The notes under the pieces were generated by a model that was given only the letters and a program-made list of their open reading frames with translations, searched no databases and was not told the origin of the DNA. A DNA stretch of 34,115 bases. Source: Desulfarculales bacterium UBA702 (GTDB taxonomy: Bacteria; Desulfobacterota; Syntrophobacteria; Syntrophobacterales; Syntrophobacteraceae). The stretch is from the NCBI GenBank assembly GCA_002298165.1, contig DBMI01000082.1, positions 1-34,115 on the forward strand, read 5' to 3'. The stretch's first letter is position 1. Each line of letters opens with the position of its first letter. Both the position numbers and the translations under genes were made by a program. Shown one piece after another: positions 22,690 through 31,768 of this stretch.

Positions 22690-24198
22690 ATGAACACCGA
22701 TCCGACGACAAACGACCCCAACGATCCATTGATCAGCATCCTTGTTTGCAACTACGACAGGCGCTATCTCAGGAAGTGTCTGGATAGCATCTTCAATCAG
22801 AATGTACTCAGGAATTTTGAGGTCATCCTGATCGATGATGGCAAGATGGACGGCTCCTGGGAAATAGCGTTGGAATTCCAGAGCAGATTTCCCAAAAGGA
22901 TGACTATCACCCGAAATAGAAAGATTCTGGGTCCCGATCTCAATAAACACAATACGCTGGCGATGGCCAAAGGCAGATACGGAGCCTATCTCAGAAACGA
23001 CCAGGCATTCTTGCCGGAATATATCAAGAGCTGTGTCCAGGCTATGATTGCTGACCCTTACGTCACATTCAGCATGGTCGCCCGGCTGCCCGAAAAGTAC
23101 GTGCCCGCGCCCAACGTACTGAACAGGCCGCTTGTCAGCATTCTTTGCTATAACTACAACTACGGCCGCTATCTTCGTCAATGCCTCGAAAGCGTCTTCG
23201 CTCAAACATATGAGAATATCGAGCTGTGCTTTTCCGACAACGGCTCAACCGATGATTCCTGGGAAATTGCCCTGGAGTTTGCCCGCAAGTATCCAGACAG
23301 GATGTATCTGACACGCAACCGCAAAAATTTTGGACCGGATGCCAATTTCGCCAACTGTCGGAGAAACATGCAGGGCGATTACTTCGTCAATTTCTGCTCC
23401 GATGATGTTCTGGAGCCTGAGTTTGTAGAGCGCTGCGTCAATGCCCTGGAAACCCATCCAAATACTGGGCTTGCCATCGTAAACAGGGCGATCATAGACG
23501 AGAATGGGCGGCGCACCGAGGAGCCTCCATTCTACAACCAATCCTGCATCATTCCAGGGGAAGAACAAGCGGCGGTTTACATGATGGCCGGCATAAATCC
23601 GAGCGTCTCGCAGATCATGTACAGGAACAGCACCACCGAAGGCAGGACTGCCACCGGCGCCCTTGTTTCCAGGTACTACGGGACCCGCATTCTCGATTTC
23701 AACATCAGCGTCGATTTTGACATCGTCTATTTAAAAGATCCCTTGCTCCTGCACCGAATTCATTCGCAAAGCGATACCAACCAGGCGGATTCAAACCTGA
23801 TGCCGGTGATTGGATTGTATGTATTGAATCATCAATTCTCCGATATTGCATCCATCCGAAACCTGAAAAAAGTTATCGACCGCCTTCCTCTATCAATAGA
23901 AAAGCTGGCCCGCCTGGCCGTGCGGTACAGCCTCCGTTCATTGATCGCAAAAGATGAGCAGTCTGCAATGAGGTATTTCCACCTGGCGCTTGCGATGAGT
24001 CCGGGGGTTGCCGACGAACCGGCGTGGAAAAAGCTCCATGAATACTGGACGGCGGATGAGAAAAGGAAGGAAAGCATCATCGAGAACTTACGGAGTTCGG
24101 ACAATCTCGCGGCAAGGACTATCTCTTACGATCCTCCTCCGGGAAGCCTCCCCATATCGTCTGACGGCAAGGTAATCCCGCGGGCAAAAACCTATTGA
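22690..24198 (+). CDS. Glycosyltransferase family 2 with tandem duplicated GT domains
   Basis: A 502-residue GT2-type (GT-A fold) protein. Two similar N-terminal halves can be read. Copy 1 (about 14-120) has LISILVCNYDRRYLRKCLDS, EVILIDDGKMDGSWEIALEF and ITRNRKILGPD. Copy 2 (about 148-258) has LVSILCYNYNYGRYLRQCLES, CFSDNGSTDDSWEIALEF and LTRNRKNFGPD. Copy 2 keeps the acidic DD at SDD (238-239) before VLEPEF, whereas copy 1 has RND (102-104) before QAFLPEY and lacks the usual metal motif, so only copy 2 is likely to be catalytic. The C-terminal part (about 280-502) is unrecognised. It is the only glycosyltransferase in the window and presumably transfers the unusual sugar made by the operon. 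GGGAG lies upstream of the ATG. Confidence 0.87.
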   Translation: MNTDPTTNDPNDPLISILVCNYDRRYLRKCLDSIFNQNVLRNFEVILIDDGKMDGSWEIALEFQSRFPKRMTITRNRKILGPDLNKHNTLAMAKGRYGAYLRNDQAFLPEYIKSCVQAMIADPYVTFSMVARLPEKYVPAPNVLNRPLVSILCYNYNYGRYLRQCLESVFAQTYENIELCFSDNGSTDDSWEIALEFARKYPDRMYLTRNRKNFGPDANFANCRRNMQGDYFVNFCSDDVLEPEFVERCVNALETHPNTGLAIVNRAIIDENGRRTEEPPFYNQSCIIPGEEQAAVYMMAGINPSVSQIMYRNSTTEGRTATGALVSRYYGTRILDFNISVDFDIVYLKDPLLLHRIHSQSDTNQADSNLMPVIGLYVLNHQFSDIASIRNLKKVIDRLPLSIEKLARLAVRYSLRSLIAKDEQSAMRYFHLALAMSPGVADEPAWKKLHEYWTADEKRKESIIENLRSSDNLAARTISYDPPPGSLPISSDGKVIPRAKTY

Positions 24199-24217
24199 AC
24201 CGGAATCGGATCGGTTT

Positions 24218-25339
24218 ATGACGAGCAGCAGGAATACTCTTAGCGATGCACCGCATGTGGGCTTTTTCGGCTTGGGCGTCCAATTTCACGATTGTTACCG
24301 TCAATTGATACTAGCGCTCGGACGTGAGCCGGATTTTGTGTGCGATAACGCCCCGGAGAAATGGGGGAAGGAGTTTTTCGGCAAGAAGTGCATTTCACCC
24401 GCTGAACTGACCACATTTGGCGATGACACCGCTATCGTAATAACTGTCAGAAAGTACGAAGAAATTTCACTCCAGCTACGGGAAATGGGGTTGAGGCATG
24501 TATTCACGGCATGCTTCGACCGGGGCTATGACATCGTTGAAAGCATAAAACTCCTCGGAATGGAAAGACCGGCTGATGTGCAGGAATATTTCGTAAGCCC
24601 GGTGCAGGGAAAATGGACGCTCGTTACGGGAGCCTCCCGCGGAATCGGCCGCTCAATTGCCGTCGCAATGGCGAAACTGGGTTCAAATATCATCGCGCAC
24701 AGCCGCCGGATCGAGCATACCAAGGAATTGGTTGACGCATGCTCCGCCCTGGGAGTAGAGGCAAAGCCCATAGCCGCAGAACTCGGCAATATGGATGAAT
24801 TGGAGGAGATGCTCGATACCCTCGAAAGCCGCTTTCCGCCAATCGATATCGTTTTCAACAATGCGGCCATTTCGCTTGCCTGCGGCCCCAACCCCTGGTG
24901 CATCTCCGCCGAGGATTTTCTGGCCCATTATACCGTAAATGCAGTTGCACCGATCCGCACCTGCTACCGGCTTATCCCCCGGATGATAGAGCGCGGGTTC
25001 GGGCGGGTAATAAACATTTCGAGCACCATCCAGAAGCGGCCCGGCGAGATGGCCTACGCCTGCAGCAAGGCAGCTTTAAGCAAATTCACCGTTGATCTGG
25101 CGCCCAGTCTGTTGGGAACCGGGGTGATGATCTCACTCGTTTGTCCCGGGTATGTGCGATCCGACATGGGCGGCCCGGACGCCCCACATGGCCTGGAAAG
25201 CGTGATTCCGGGTGCACTCCTTGGCGCCTTGCTTAATTGCGATGTCAACGGGCGCTGGTTCATTGCCCAGGATTATGCGGGACTCAGCCTGCAGCAAGCT
25301 GTTGCCAGGGCAAAATTCTACTACGGCCTTGAGGAGTAA
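24218..25339 (+). CDS. Short-chain dehydrogenase with N-terminal Rossmann-like accessory domain
   Basis: Fusion protein of 373 residues. The N-terminal part (about 12-105) reads VGFFGLGVQFHDCY, FVCDNAPEKWGKEFFGKKCISPAEL, AIVITVRKYEEISLQLREMGLRHVF, the same pattern as accessory domains in the six following genes. The C-terminal part is a classical SDR: TGASRGIG (137-144), NNAA (214-217), Ser at NISST, YACSK (Y280, K284) and CPGYVRSDM. It probably reduces or oxidises a sugar carbonyl with NAD(P)H. The GGLESVIPGALLGALL-like end replaces the common VDGG. The accessory domain is not part of normal SDRs. The ribosome site is weak. GAGGAG at the end of the gene serves the next gene. Confidence 0.87.
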   Translation: MTSSRNTLSDAPHVGFFGLGVQFHDCYRQLILALGREPDFVCDNAPEKWGKEFFGKKCISPAELTTFGDDTAIVITVRKYEEISLQLREMGLRHVFTACFDRGYDIVESIKLLGMERPADVQEYFVSPVQGKWTLVTGASRGIGRSIAVAMAKLGSNIIAHSRRIEHTKELVDACSALGVEAKPIAAELGNMDELEEMLDTLESRFPPIDIVFNNAAISLACGPNPWCISAEDFLAHYTVNAVAPIRTCYRLIPRMIERGFGRVINISSTIQKRPGEMAYACSKAALSKFTVDLAPSLLGTGVMISLVCPGYVRSDMGGPDAPHGLESVIPGALLGALLNCDVNGRWFIAQDYAGLSLQQAVARAKFYYGLEE

Positions 25340-25342
25340 TGA

Positions 25343-26794
25343 ATGCCCTTTGATCCCTTCAGTCCCGACGACATCGTCAAAACTTGCTGCAAGCTGGAGA
25401 GCGGGCTTAACCTTTCCGTAGAGGGCCTTCGCGCCTGCACGCGCGGTGCCATGATGCCACCTCTTTTCTGCAGCCCGGAGGAGATCAAAAAAGGAGTCGT
25501 TACTAAAGAATTCATTATCGAGAAAAGAAAAGAATACATTCGGATGCTCAACGATGAATCCAGCCAAATAGATTGCAAAAGCTGTCTCATGGTTGAGCAA
25601 AAACGTTATGGGGACATAGACTTTTCCCGCCTGGGGCATGTCGACCTGCAGCATTACAGTTTTTGCAATCTGAGGTGCACCTACTGCGCCTATACACGCG
25701 ACGAAATGCACTTTTCAGTTCAGTACGACGCTCTGGCTGTTCTGCGGCTTTTTTCTCCCAATGATGTGGAATGGAATGCCCATGTCGATTTTGCCGGCGG
25801 CGAGCCAAGTCTGCTGGAAAATTTGGAGGAATACCTGGAGTTTTTTCGCACGCGCCGTATCCGGGTGTTAATGTTCACCAATGCCGTCCTGTTCAGTCAG
25901 GCTATCTACGACGGCCTCGCGGATGGATCTATCTACTGGGTGATCACTTCACTTGATGCAGGTACGCCATCGACATTCAAAGCCCTGCGAGGCAAGGATA
26001 AATACCTCCAGGTGATCGAAAATCTGAGCCGCTATGCAGTTGCGGGAAGCAAGGGCAAGGGCATGCTGGCGGTCAAATATATTTTCTGCGAATCCAACCG
26101 CGGAGATGACGACATAGCCGGGTTTGCATATGCCATGCTGGCGCTTCGTCCCCAAAAGGTTTGGCTTACCTTCGACTTTGCCCCCATGTACATGCGCCAA
26201 TCCGGCTACGATTATTCGAGGCAAATCGAAGCCTACGCGAAGCTCTTCCTTCTTCTCAAAAAACACGGAATTGAAGCCTTCCACTACTACAAGGAGGCTA
26301 TAGCAACTGTCAGCCGGGAAGGAAGGGACATTATGGATCGCCTCCTTTCAGCCATAGACGGGCAAAGCTCGACAACACCTTTCGATGTGTCGGATCTTAT
26401 TTTCAGGGATTTCAGAAACGGTGAGCCGCCGGTAGAAATTGAGCCGGATCGGTTTTCGATAAATCCTTTGAAGCTGATCACAAACAACGGCTCATCCAGG
26501 CAACTGTCGGTCGAAGGCAAGCGAGTCCTGCTGGTTCCCGCATGCCCGCTGACACAGAAGATCCTCTCGGACCCGGAGTTCCAGAGCGCGGATTGGATCG
26601 GCTTCGTAGATCGGAACCCTATCCAGCAAGGGAAGCAAATAGAGGGTCGAACCATCTACAGCTATGAAGCAATTTCATCAATGAAACCTGACATTATTTT
26701 AGTCGCTCCACCGGAAAAACACCGTCTCGATATACTGGACGCAATCGCGCGAAATGCACCTGCCGGCATAACGATCGCCGAAATCGCGGGGTGA
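25343..26794 (+). CDS. Radical SAM protein with C-terminal Rossmann-like domain, copy 3
   Basis: Radical SAM enzyme of 483 residues. An N-terminal region with C31, C43 and CKSC (C78, C81) precedes the cluster motif CNLRCTYC (C108, C112, C115), which is followed by VDFAGGEPSLL (GGE) and a MFTNAVLF strand. N-terminal cysteines outside the SAM motif could hold another cluster or zinc. The last 90 residues (about 395-483: VLLVPACPLTQKIL, WIGFVDRNPIQQGKQIEGRTIYSYEAI, DIILVAPPEKHRLDILDAI) form the accessory domain also seen in neighbouring genes. The GAGGAG ribosome site, six bases before ATG 25343, lies inside the end of the SDR gene. The substrate is unknown. Confidence 0.87.
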   Translation: MPFDPFSPDDIVKTCCKLESGLNLSVEGLRACTRGAMMPPLFCSPEEIKKGVVTKEFIIEKRKEYIRMLNDESSQIDCKSCLMVEQKRYGDIDFSRLGHVDLQHYSFCNLRCTYCAYTRDEMHFSVQYDALAVLRLFSPNDVEWNAHVDFAGGEPSLLENLEEYLEFFRTRRIRVLMFTNAVLFSQAIYDGLADGSIYWVITSLDAGTPSTFKALRGKDKYLQVIENLSRYAVAGSKGKGMLAVKYIFCESNRGDDDIAGFAYAMLALRPQKVWLTFDFAPMYMRQSGYDYSRQIEAYAKLFLLLKKHGIEAFHYYKEAIATVSREGRDIMDRLLSAIDGQSSTTPFDVSDLIFRDFRNGEPPVEIEPDRFSINPLKLITNNGSSRQLSVEGKRVLLVPACPLTQKILSDPEFQSADWIGFVDRNPIQQGKQIEGRTIYSYEAISSMKPDIILVAPPEKHRLDILDAIARNAPAGITIAEIAG

Positions 26795-26833
26795 GAACTG
26801 CACCGGTCTGGTGTTGATAAAGAAGGAAAAGTA

Positions 26834-28666
26834 ATGAATTACCTGCTTGTTATGCCCAAAAAACTTTCCAAGGGCGCAAACACCACGTCCATAATATTTC
26901 CTCTGGGAATAGCATACGTTTCGGCGGCCTTAAAACAGGCAGGATATTCAGTTTTCACCGCCAACCTGGATTTCCCCGAAGGAGATACTTTCTCGGTTCT
27001 GGGAAAATTGCTCCCGGAAAACCAGATCGATGTCGTCTGCACGGGCGGACTCAGCCTGGATTGCCATAAGATCAAGGAGGTTATCGATACCGCCCGGAAA
27101 ATCAATCCCAAAGTTATCACAGTGGTAGGCGGCGGGATCATAAGTTCCGATCCGGAACCGGCGATGCGCGTCCTTGGAGCCGACATCGGAGTGATTGGCG
27201 AAGGGGAAACCACGATGTGTGAACTGGCCAATGCCCTGGAAAATGGCGGGGATTTCAGCAAAGTCCCAGGCTTGATTTTTCGGGACGGCCACAACGGGTT
27301 TCTCAAAACGGAACGCCGCAAGGAAATCACCGACCTGGACAGCATCCCCTGCCCCGATTTCGACGGCTTCAATTACGGGCAATGGGTGAAATTTTACGGC
27401 GGAGCGGGCGTATTGTTGTCCGATAGATCATGTCCCTTTCGCTGCACATTCTGCTTTCACCCTACGGGGGAAAAATATCGCCAGCGATCAATCGATAACA
27501 TTTTCCAGGAAATCGATTACCAGGTGCGAAACTATGGTGTGAAAAGCATTGGACTTAGCAGCGAGCTGTTTGCAACGACCAGGCAAAGGGTCCTGGAATT
27601 TTGCGACAGAATCAGGGCATACGGGATGAACTGGAGTTGCTGCCTCCGAGTCCCGGATGTCGATGCGGAACTGCTGAGATCAATGAGGGAATCCGGCTGC
27701 AACCTGATTTGCTACGGACTGGAAAGTGCCGACAATTCGATCCTGAAGAGCATGCGCAAGGGCATCAACGTTGAACAGATTAAGCGAGCCATCGATTTGA
27801 GCTATGAGGCGTGCATATCGACCGAAGCATCAAACTTCATCTTCGGCGATATAAATGAAACCGAGCAAACCGTTTCGAATACGATGGAATTCTGGTGGCA
27901 GTACAACAAGAAGACCCATATCAACCTGAGCCTGATTCAAACCTATCCCGGCACTCATTTATACGAGTATGCGTGCAAGAATGGAATTATCGCGGACAGG
28001 GAAAAGTTTCTCCGGGACGGCTGCCCTATTATTAATGTCTCGAAACTGAGCAGTGCCGAATTTCATGAACTAACGTCGATGGTCGCTGAATTACGGATGC
28101 ATCCTCATGTACCTGCAAAATCGCTTCAGATCGACGATATACAAGAAGACGGGAACTGCAGGATCGAATATATCTGCAGGAGATGCGAAGCGAAGAATTT
28201 CATCGACGCCCGGTTCTGGTTTACCGAGACCTGCCATTGTTGGTCGTGCGGGACCAAGAACGAAGTCGATCCCTTTACGGGAGCATCCTTTTTGCCGGGC
28301 TCCTTTTTTGCCAATCTACCCGCCGGTTCGACAGTTGCGCTGTGGGGCGCAGGCGGCATCTACTACAAGCTCATCCACCAGTACAGCGAGCTTGAATCAC
28401 AAAGGTTCCTGCTGATCGATACCAATCCCGAACTGCACGGGCTCAAAATCTGCAAGAAGATCGTCCATCCACCCGAGGTTCTGGAGGCCAATGGCATACA
28501 GTCGGTAATCATTATGGCACTGAGCCGCAAAGAGGAGATCCACCGGACACTGCGCAGCAGATATCCATCGGTTGAAAACATCCTGGTCCCTTCCTTCGAG
28601 CTTACAGATTACGGAATTGTGCCGGTTTTGCAGCCTTTTCAGCCGAATAAGGGGAACAAGGATTAA
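26834..28666 (+). CDS. B12-binding domain radical SAM enzyme with zinc-ribbon and Rossmann-like tail, paralog 1
   Basis: A 610-residue protein of the cobalamin-dependent (class B) radical SAM type, a group rich in C- and P-methyltransferases. Order: B12-binding domain (about 1-150; LGIAYVSAALKQAGYSV, VVCTGGLS, VGGGIISSDPE, GVIGEGE), radical SAM domain with CPFRCTFC (C200, C204, C207) and YGLESADNSILKSMRKG, then a zinc-ribbon-like C-x2-C...C-x-C-x2-C (C448, C451, C467, C469, C472), then a Rossmann-like tail (about 500-590; VALWGAGGIYYKLI, LLIDTNPELHGLKI, SVIIMALSRKEEI). A DxHK (DCHK) follows CTGGLS, not the classical DxHxxG, as is common in this class. AAGGAAA precedes the ATG. It forms a tandem pair with the next gene. 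Confidence 0.92.
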   Translation: MNYLLVMPKKLSKGANTTSIIFPLGIAYVSAALKQAGYSVFTANLDFPEGDTFSVLGKLLPENQIDVVCTGGLSLDCHKIKEVIDTARKINPKVITVVGGGIISSDPEPAMRVLGADIGVIGEGETTMCELANALENGGDFSKVPGLIFRDGHNGFLKTERRKEITDLDSIPCPDFDGFNYGQWVKFYGGAGVLLSDRSCPFRCTFCFHPTGEKYRQRSIDNIFQEIDYQVRNYGVKSIGLSSELFATTRQRVLEFCDRIRAYGMNWSCCLRVPDVDAELLRSMRESGCNLICYGLESADNSILKSMRKGINVEQIKRAIDLSYEACISTEASNFIFGDINETEQTVSNTMEFWWQYNKKTHINLSLIQTYPGTHLYEYACKNGIIADREKFLRDGCPIINVSKLSSAEFHELTSMVAELRMHPHVPAKSLQIDDIQEDGNCRIEYICRRCEAKNFIDARFWFTETCHCWSCGTKNEVDPFTGASFLPGSFFANLPAGSTVALWGAGGIYYKLIHQYSELESQRFLLIDTNPELHGLKICKKIVHPPEVLEANGIQSVIIMALSRKEEIHRTLRSRYPSVENILVPSFELTDYGIVPVLQPFQPNKGNKD

Positions 28667-28669
28667 GGT

Positions 28670-30466
28670 ATGAATTATCTGCTGGTGATGCCCAAAAGCC
28701 TGGGCGCAATCGATCACTTCAATATTTTCCCTATCGGGCTGGCATATGTGTCGGCGAGTCTGAAAAGAAGCGGATTCAATGTTTTCACCGCCAATCTGGA
28801 TTACACCGAAGGGGATACCCCTTCCATTCTTAAAAGGCTGATTACGGAGCACGGCATTGACGTTGTCTGTACGGGCGGGCTGAGCCGGGATTACCACAAA
28901 TTAAAAGAGATTATCGAGACTGCCCGCGCAATAAATTCCGAGATCATCACCGTCCTTGGCGGGGGCATAATCAGCTCGGACCCGCGGACTGCCATGAAGG
29001 CGCTGGGAGCGGATTTCGGTGTGATCGGCGAAGGCGAAATAACGATGTGCGAACTGGCCGGCGCGCTGGATAACGGCCATAAATTCGGCAATATAGCGGG
29101 CCTGATTTACAAGGATGGCGGTGCCCTTGTTGAAACACCCCGGCGTGGTGAAATCTCTGATATTGACTCGATCCCGTTTCCGGACTTTGACGGGTTCGGC
29201 TACGGCAGATGGGTCAGTTCCTCAGGCTCCGGACTTGTGTTGACCGATCGGTCCTGTCCATTTCGCTGTACTTTCTGCTTTCATCCGACTGGGGAAAAGT
29301 ATCGGCAGCGCTCATTCGAAAACATTTTCAAGGAAATCGAGTACCAGGTTGATCGCTATCATGTGAAATGTTTCGGCCTCAGTAGTGAGCTATTCGCCAC
29401 CTCTAAAAAAAGGGTCGCCGAATTCTGCACCAGAATCAAAGAATACGGTATTTCCTGGAGTTGTTGCCTTCGAGTCTGCGACGTCGATTCCGAGATGCTG
29501 CGGATGATGAAGGAAGCAGGTTGCATCAATATTGTTTTTGGGCTGGAGAGCGCTGATAACACCATTCTAAAGAGCATGCGAAAAGGCATTACCGTCGAGC
29601 AGATAGATCGCGCACTGCAACTTACCTACGATGCGAATTTGATGATCGAAGGCGGGTTTATTTTCGGAGACATTAACGAAACAACGGAGACGGTCGCCAA
29701 TACACTGGATTTTTGGCGTAAGCACAACAAGATGCATTACCTGAATCTTTCCATGATTTCAGTCTTTCCCGGATCGTTTCTCTACAAGCACGCCTGCGAT
29801 AAGGGCCTGATCAAGGATCAGGAGCAATTTCTCAGGGATGGCTGCCCACTGGTAAATGTCTCCAAACTTGGCGAAAAAGAGTATCGGGACCTGCAATCGC
29901 TGATAACCGAACTGCGGCTCCACCCTCATGTGCCGTCCGGACCGATCCGTATCGAGTCGATTGAGCCGGGCGGGCAGAGCGATGTCGAATTTGCCTGCCG
30001 AAAATGCGGCACCACCAGCAAACTTCGGGTAAGTTTCTGGTTTGGCACCGAGATCCGGTGTCCGTCCTGCGGGTTAACGAATTTTGTCGATCCTTTTGAA
30101 AGCGCATTGCACCTGCATGATAAATTCTTTGAAAACCTGCCCTCTGAGCCTTCCATTGCATTATGGGGAGCCGGAGGTATCTATTACAAACTAACCAAAA
30201 AGTACGACCTTTTCGCAGACGAGCGCTTTGTGCTGGTTGACGCAAATCCATCTTTGCAGGGTTTAAATATTTGCGGGAAAGAAATTAAACCACCAGATGC
30301 TATTCTTCGCGAAAACGTCAAAACAGTCGTGATTACCGCCCTTAGCAGAAAAGATGAGATACATGCCGGTATTCGCGCCAAATACCCAGGGGTGGAATCT
30401 GTCATGGTACCAGCTTTTAATATTACCAAAAAAGGAATTCTGCCCGTCTTAAAGCGGATTGATTGA
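28670..30466 (+). CDS. B12-binding domain radical SAM enzyme, paralog 2
   Basis: A 598-residue tandem paralog of the upstream gene, starting three bases after its stop. The shared architecture is complete: B12-binding domain (IGLAYVSASLKRSGFNV, VVCTGGLSRDYHK, LGGGIISSDPR, GVIGEGE), the CPFRCTFC cluster motif followed by an HPTGEKYRQRS block identical to paralog 1, FGLESADNTILKSMRKG, a zinc ribbon now in the simpler form C-x2-C...C-x2-C (CRKCG, CPSCG), and the Rossmann-like tail (IALWGAGGIYYKL, VLVDANPSLQGLNI, TVVITALSRKDEI). The most variable parts are the substrate-facing region after the cluster and the zinc ribbon, which suggests two successive or parallel methylations. This role is inferred from the family. 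Confidence 0.92.
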   Translation: MNYLLVMPKSLGAIDHFNIFPIGLAYVSASLKRSGFNVFTANLDYTEGDTPSILKRLITEHGIDVVCTGGLSRDYHKLKEIIETARAINSEIITVLGGGIISSDPRTAMKALGADFGVIGEGEITMCELAGALDNGHKFGNIAGLIYKDGGALVETPRRGEISDIDSIPFPDFDGFGYGRWVSSSGSGLVLTDRSCPFRCTFCFHPTGEKYRQRSFENIFKEIEYQVDRYHVKCFGLSSELFATSKKRVAEFCTRIKEYGISWSCCLRVCDVDSEMLRMMKEAGCINIVFGLESADNTILKSMRKGITVEQIDRALQLTYDANLMIEGGFIFGDINETTETVANTLDFWRKHNKMHYLNLSMISVFPGSFLYKHACDKGLIKDQEQFLRDGCPLVNVSKLGEKEYRDLQSLITELRLHPHVPSGPIRIESIEPGGQSDVEFACRKCGTTSKLRVSFWFGTEIRCPSCGLTNFVDPFESALHLHDKFFENLPSEPSIALWGAGGIYYKLTKKYDLFADERFVLVDANPSLQGLNICGKEIKPPDAILRENVKTVVITALSRKDEIHAGIRAKYPGVESVMVPAFNITKKGILPVLKRID

Positions 30467-30485
30467 AATTGCCAAAGGGCTAATA

Positions 30486-31748
30486 ATGAACAAAATCCTG
30501 GAGAAGATCACTGAACGCATGGAATCAGCGCGGGGTAAACCCGGGTTTCTGGACGTACTCTTCGGTAAACATAAACAGGAAGCGCTCCAGGGGGCACCGG
30601 TCGTATTGTTCGGTGCGGGTGGACTGGGAGAGGAACTCTGCTCGACCCTGCGCAGCCACGGAGTAAATCCGGTTTGCTTTTGCGATAATAACTCCTCCAG
30701 AAAAGGCAGCACCTATTGCGGGGTTCCGGTCATCTCCTTTGCGGATTTAAAAGAGTCATTTCGAGAGAGCCTTATCATTGTTGCATCGCACAAATACACG
30801 AAAGCTATGACGGATCAGTTGCTCGGAAGCGGGTTTGAACATGACCGTATCCTTTGCAGGGACACTGATGTCTCGACGCCGATTGTCTTCATGTACTCCA
30901 TGATAGGCACCCAGTGCCTGCTTGGCGGCTACAGGCAGCAGTGCGGTACCCGCTCGGTGTTGGATTCATTGCTGGAGCGGGAACAGGACGTCCTGAACGC
31001 GTACGGACTCTTTGCCGACCAGCACTCGAGGGACCTTTTTGTCTCAAAGCTGGCGCTGATGGCATCGGATGGAAATTTCGAGTTATTCACGGAGTTTATT
31101 CAGTCCTACAGCCAACCCGTGCTTGAATTTGGCTTCGGAAACTACGACGGTACCCCGGAGGATTATTTCTATTTCAATAACGATGTGATCACTCTTTTGC
31201 CCGATGAAGTCTATATCGATGTCGGGGCATATGACGGCGATACTGTTCAGACCTTTGTCGAAGCGTGCAGAAAAAACGGAATCAACTACTCGAAAATCCA
31301 CGCATTCGAGCCGGACCCCCACTGCTATGAGGCTCTGCTGAAAAATACGGCGGGCTTTGAAAATGTCTTCTGCCACTCTTCGGGAGTATGGTCAAAATCG
31401 GAAACCTTGCGTTTCTCCACATCGGATAACGGAATCCATGATCAGGCCGGAGAAATTGATAATGCCGGGAACATCGAAATCGAGGTGGTGAGCCTGGATG
31501 ATTTCCTGAACGGGGAAAAAGCTACTTTTATCAAGATGGACCCCGGCGGCAACGTGATTCCCGAGGCAATCCGCGGCGCCGCGCGCACAATCTCCGAGAA
31601 TAAACCAAAGCTTGCGGTCGGTGCCTATCACGCTTTGGAGTCAATCTTTGAAATACCGCTTCTTGTTCATGATATACGCCCTGACTATAGGCTCTACTTG
31701 CGGCACAACACCTATCATCTATGTGACACCGATCTTTTTGCACTGTAA
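30486..31748 (+). CDS. FkbM-family methyltransferase with N-terminal Rossmann-like domain, copy 1 (altered motif)
   Basis: A 420-residue fusion. N-terminal accessory domain (about 36-130): VVLFGAGGLGEELCSTL, CFCDNNSSRKGSTYCGVPVISFADL, LIIVASHKYTKAMTDQLLGSGF. C-terminal FkbM methyltransferase fold (about 245-420): VYIDVGAYDGDTVQTF for SAM, HAFEPDPHCYEALLKN, VVSLDDFL, IKMDPGGN and PKLAVGAYH. Family members are SAM-dependent O-methyltransferases of sugars or polyketides. Where the two later paralogs read MD(V/I)EGAE(I/L)EAL, this copy reads MDPGGNVIPEAI, with one extra residue and loss of the acidic EGAE core. The frame is open, so this is not a frameshift that stops the gene. ATG 30486 has AAAGGG seven bases upstream; the longer frame would overlap the previous gene. 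Confidence 0.88.
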   Translation: MNKILEKITERMESARGKPGFLDVLFGKHKQEALQGAPVVLFGAGGLGEELCSTLRSHGVNPVCFCDNNSSRKGSTYCGVPVISFADLKESFRESLIIVASHKYTKAMTDQLLGSGFEHDRILCRDTDVSTPIVFMYSMIGTQCLLGGYRQQCGTRSVLDSLLEREQDVLNAYGLFADQHSRDLFVSKLALMASDGNFELFTEFIQSYSQPVLEFGFGNYDGTPEDYFYFNNDVITLLPDEVYIDVGAYDGDTVQTFVEACRKNGINYSKIHAFEPDPHCYEALLKNTAGFENVFCHSSGVWSKSETLRFSTSDNGIHDQAGEIDNAGNIEIEVVSLDDFLNGEKATFIKMDPGGNVIPEAIRGAARTISENKPKLAVGAYHALESIFEIPLLVHDIRPDYRLYLRHNTYHLCDTDLFAL

Positions 31749-31768
31749 AACAACTTAAGAGAGAAACC

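Noticed and set aside
25133..25711. 192-codon minus-strand frame
   Set aside because: It runs antisense across the end of the SDR gene and the start of the radical SAM gene, both of which are well supported.
31530..31580. Possible frameshift pair in FkbM copy 1
   Set aside because: The block deviates from its paralogs, but the frame is open through the gene and the flanks align in the same frame, so it is treated as divergence.
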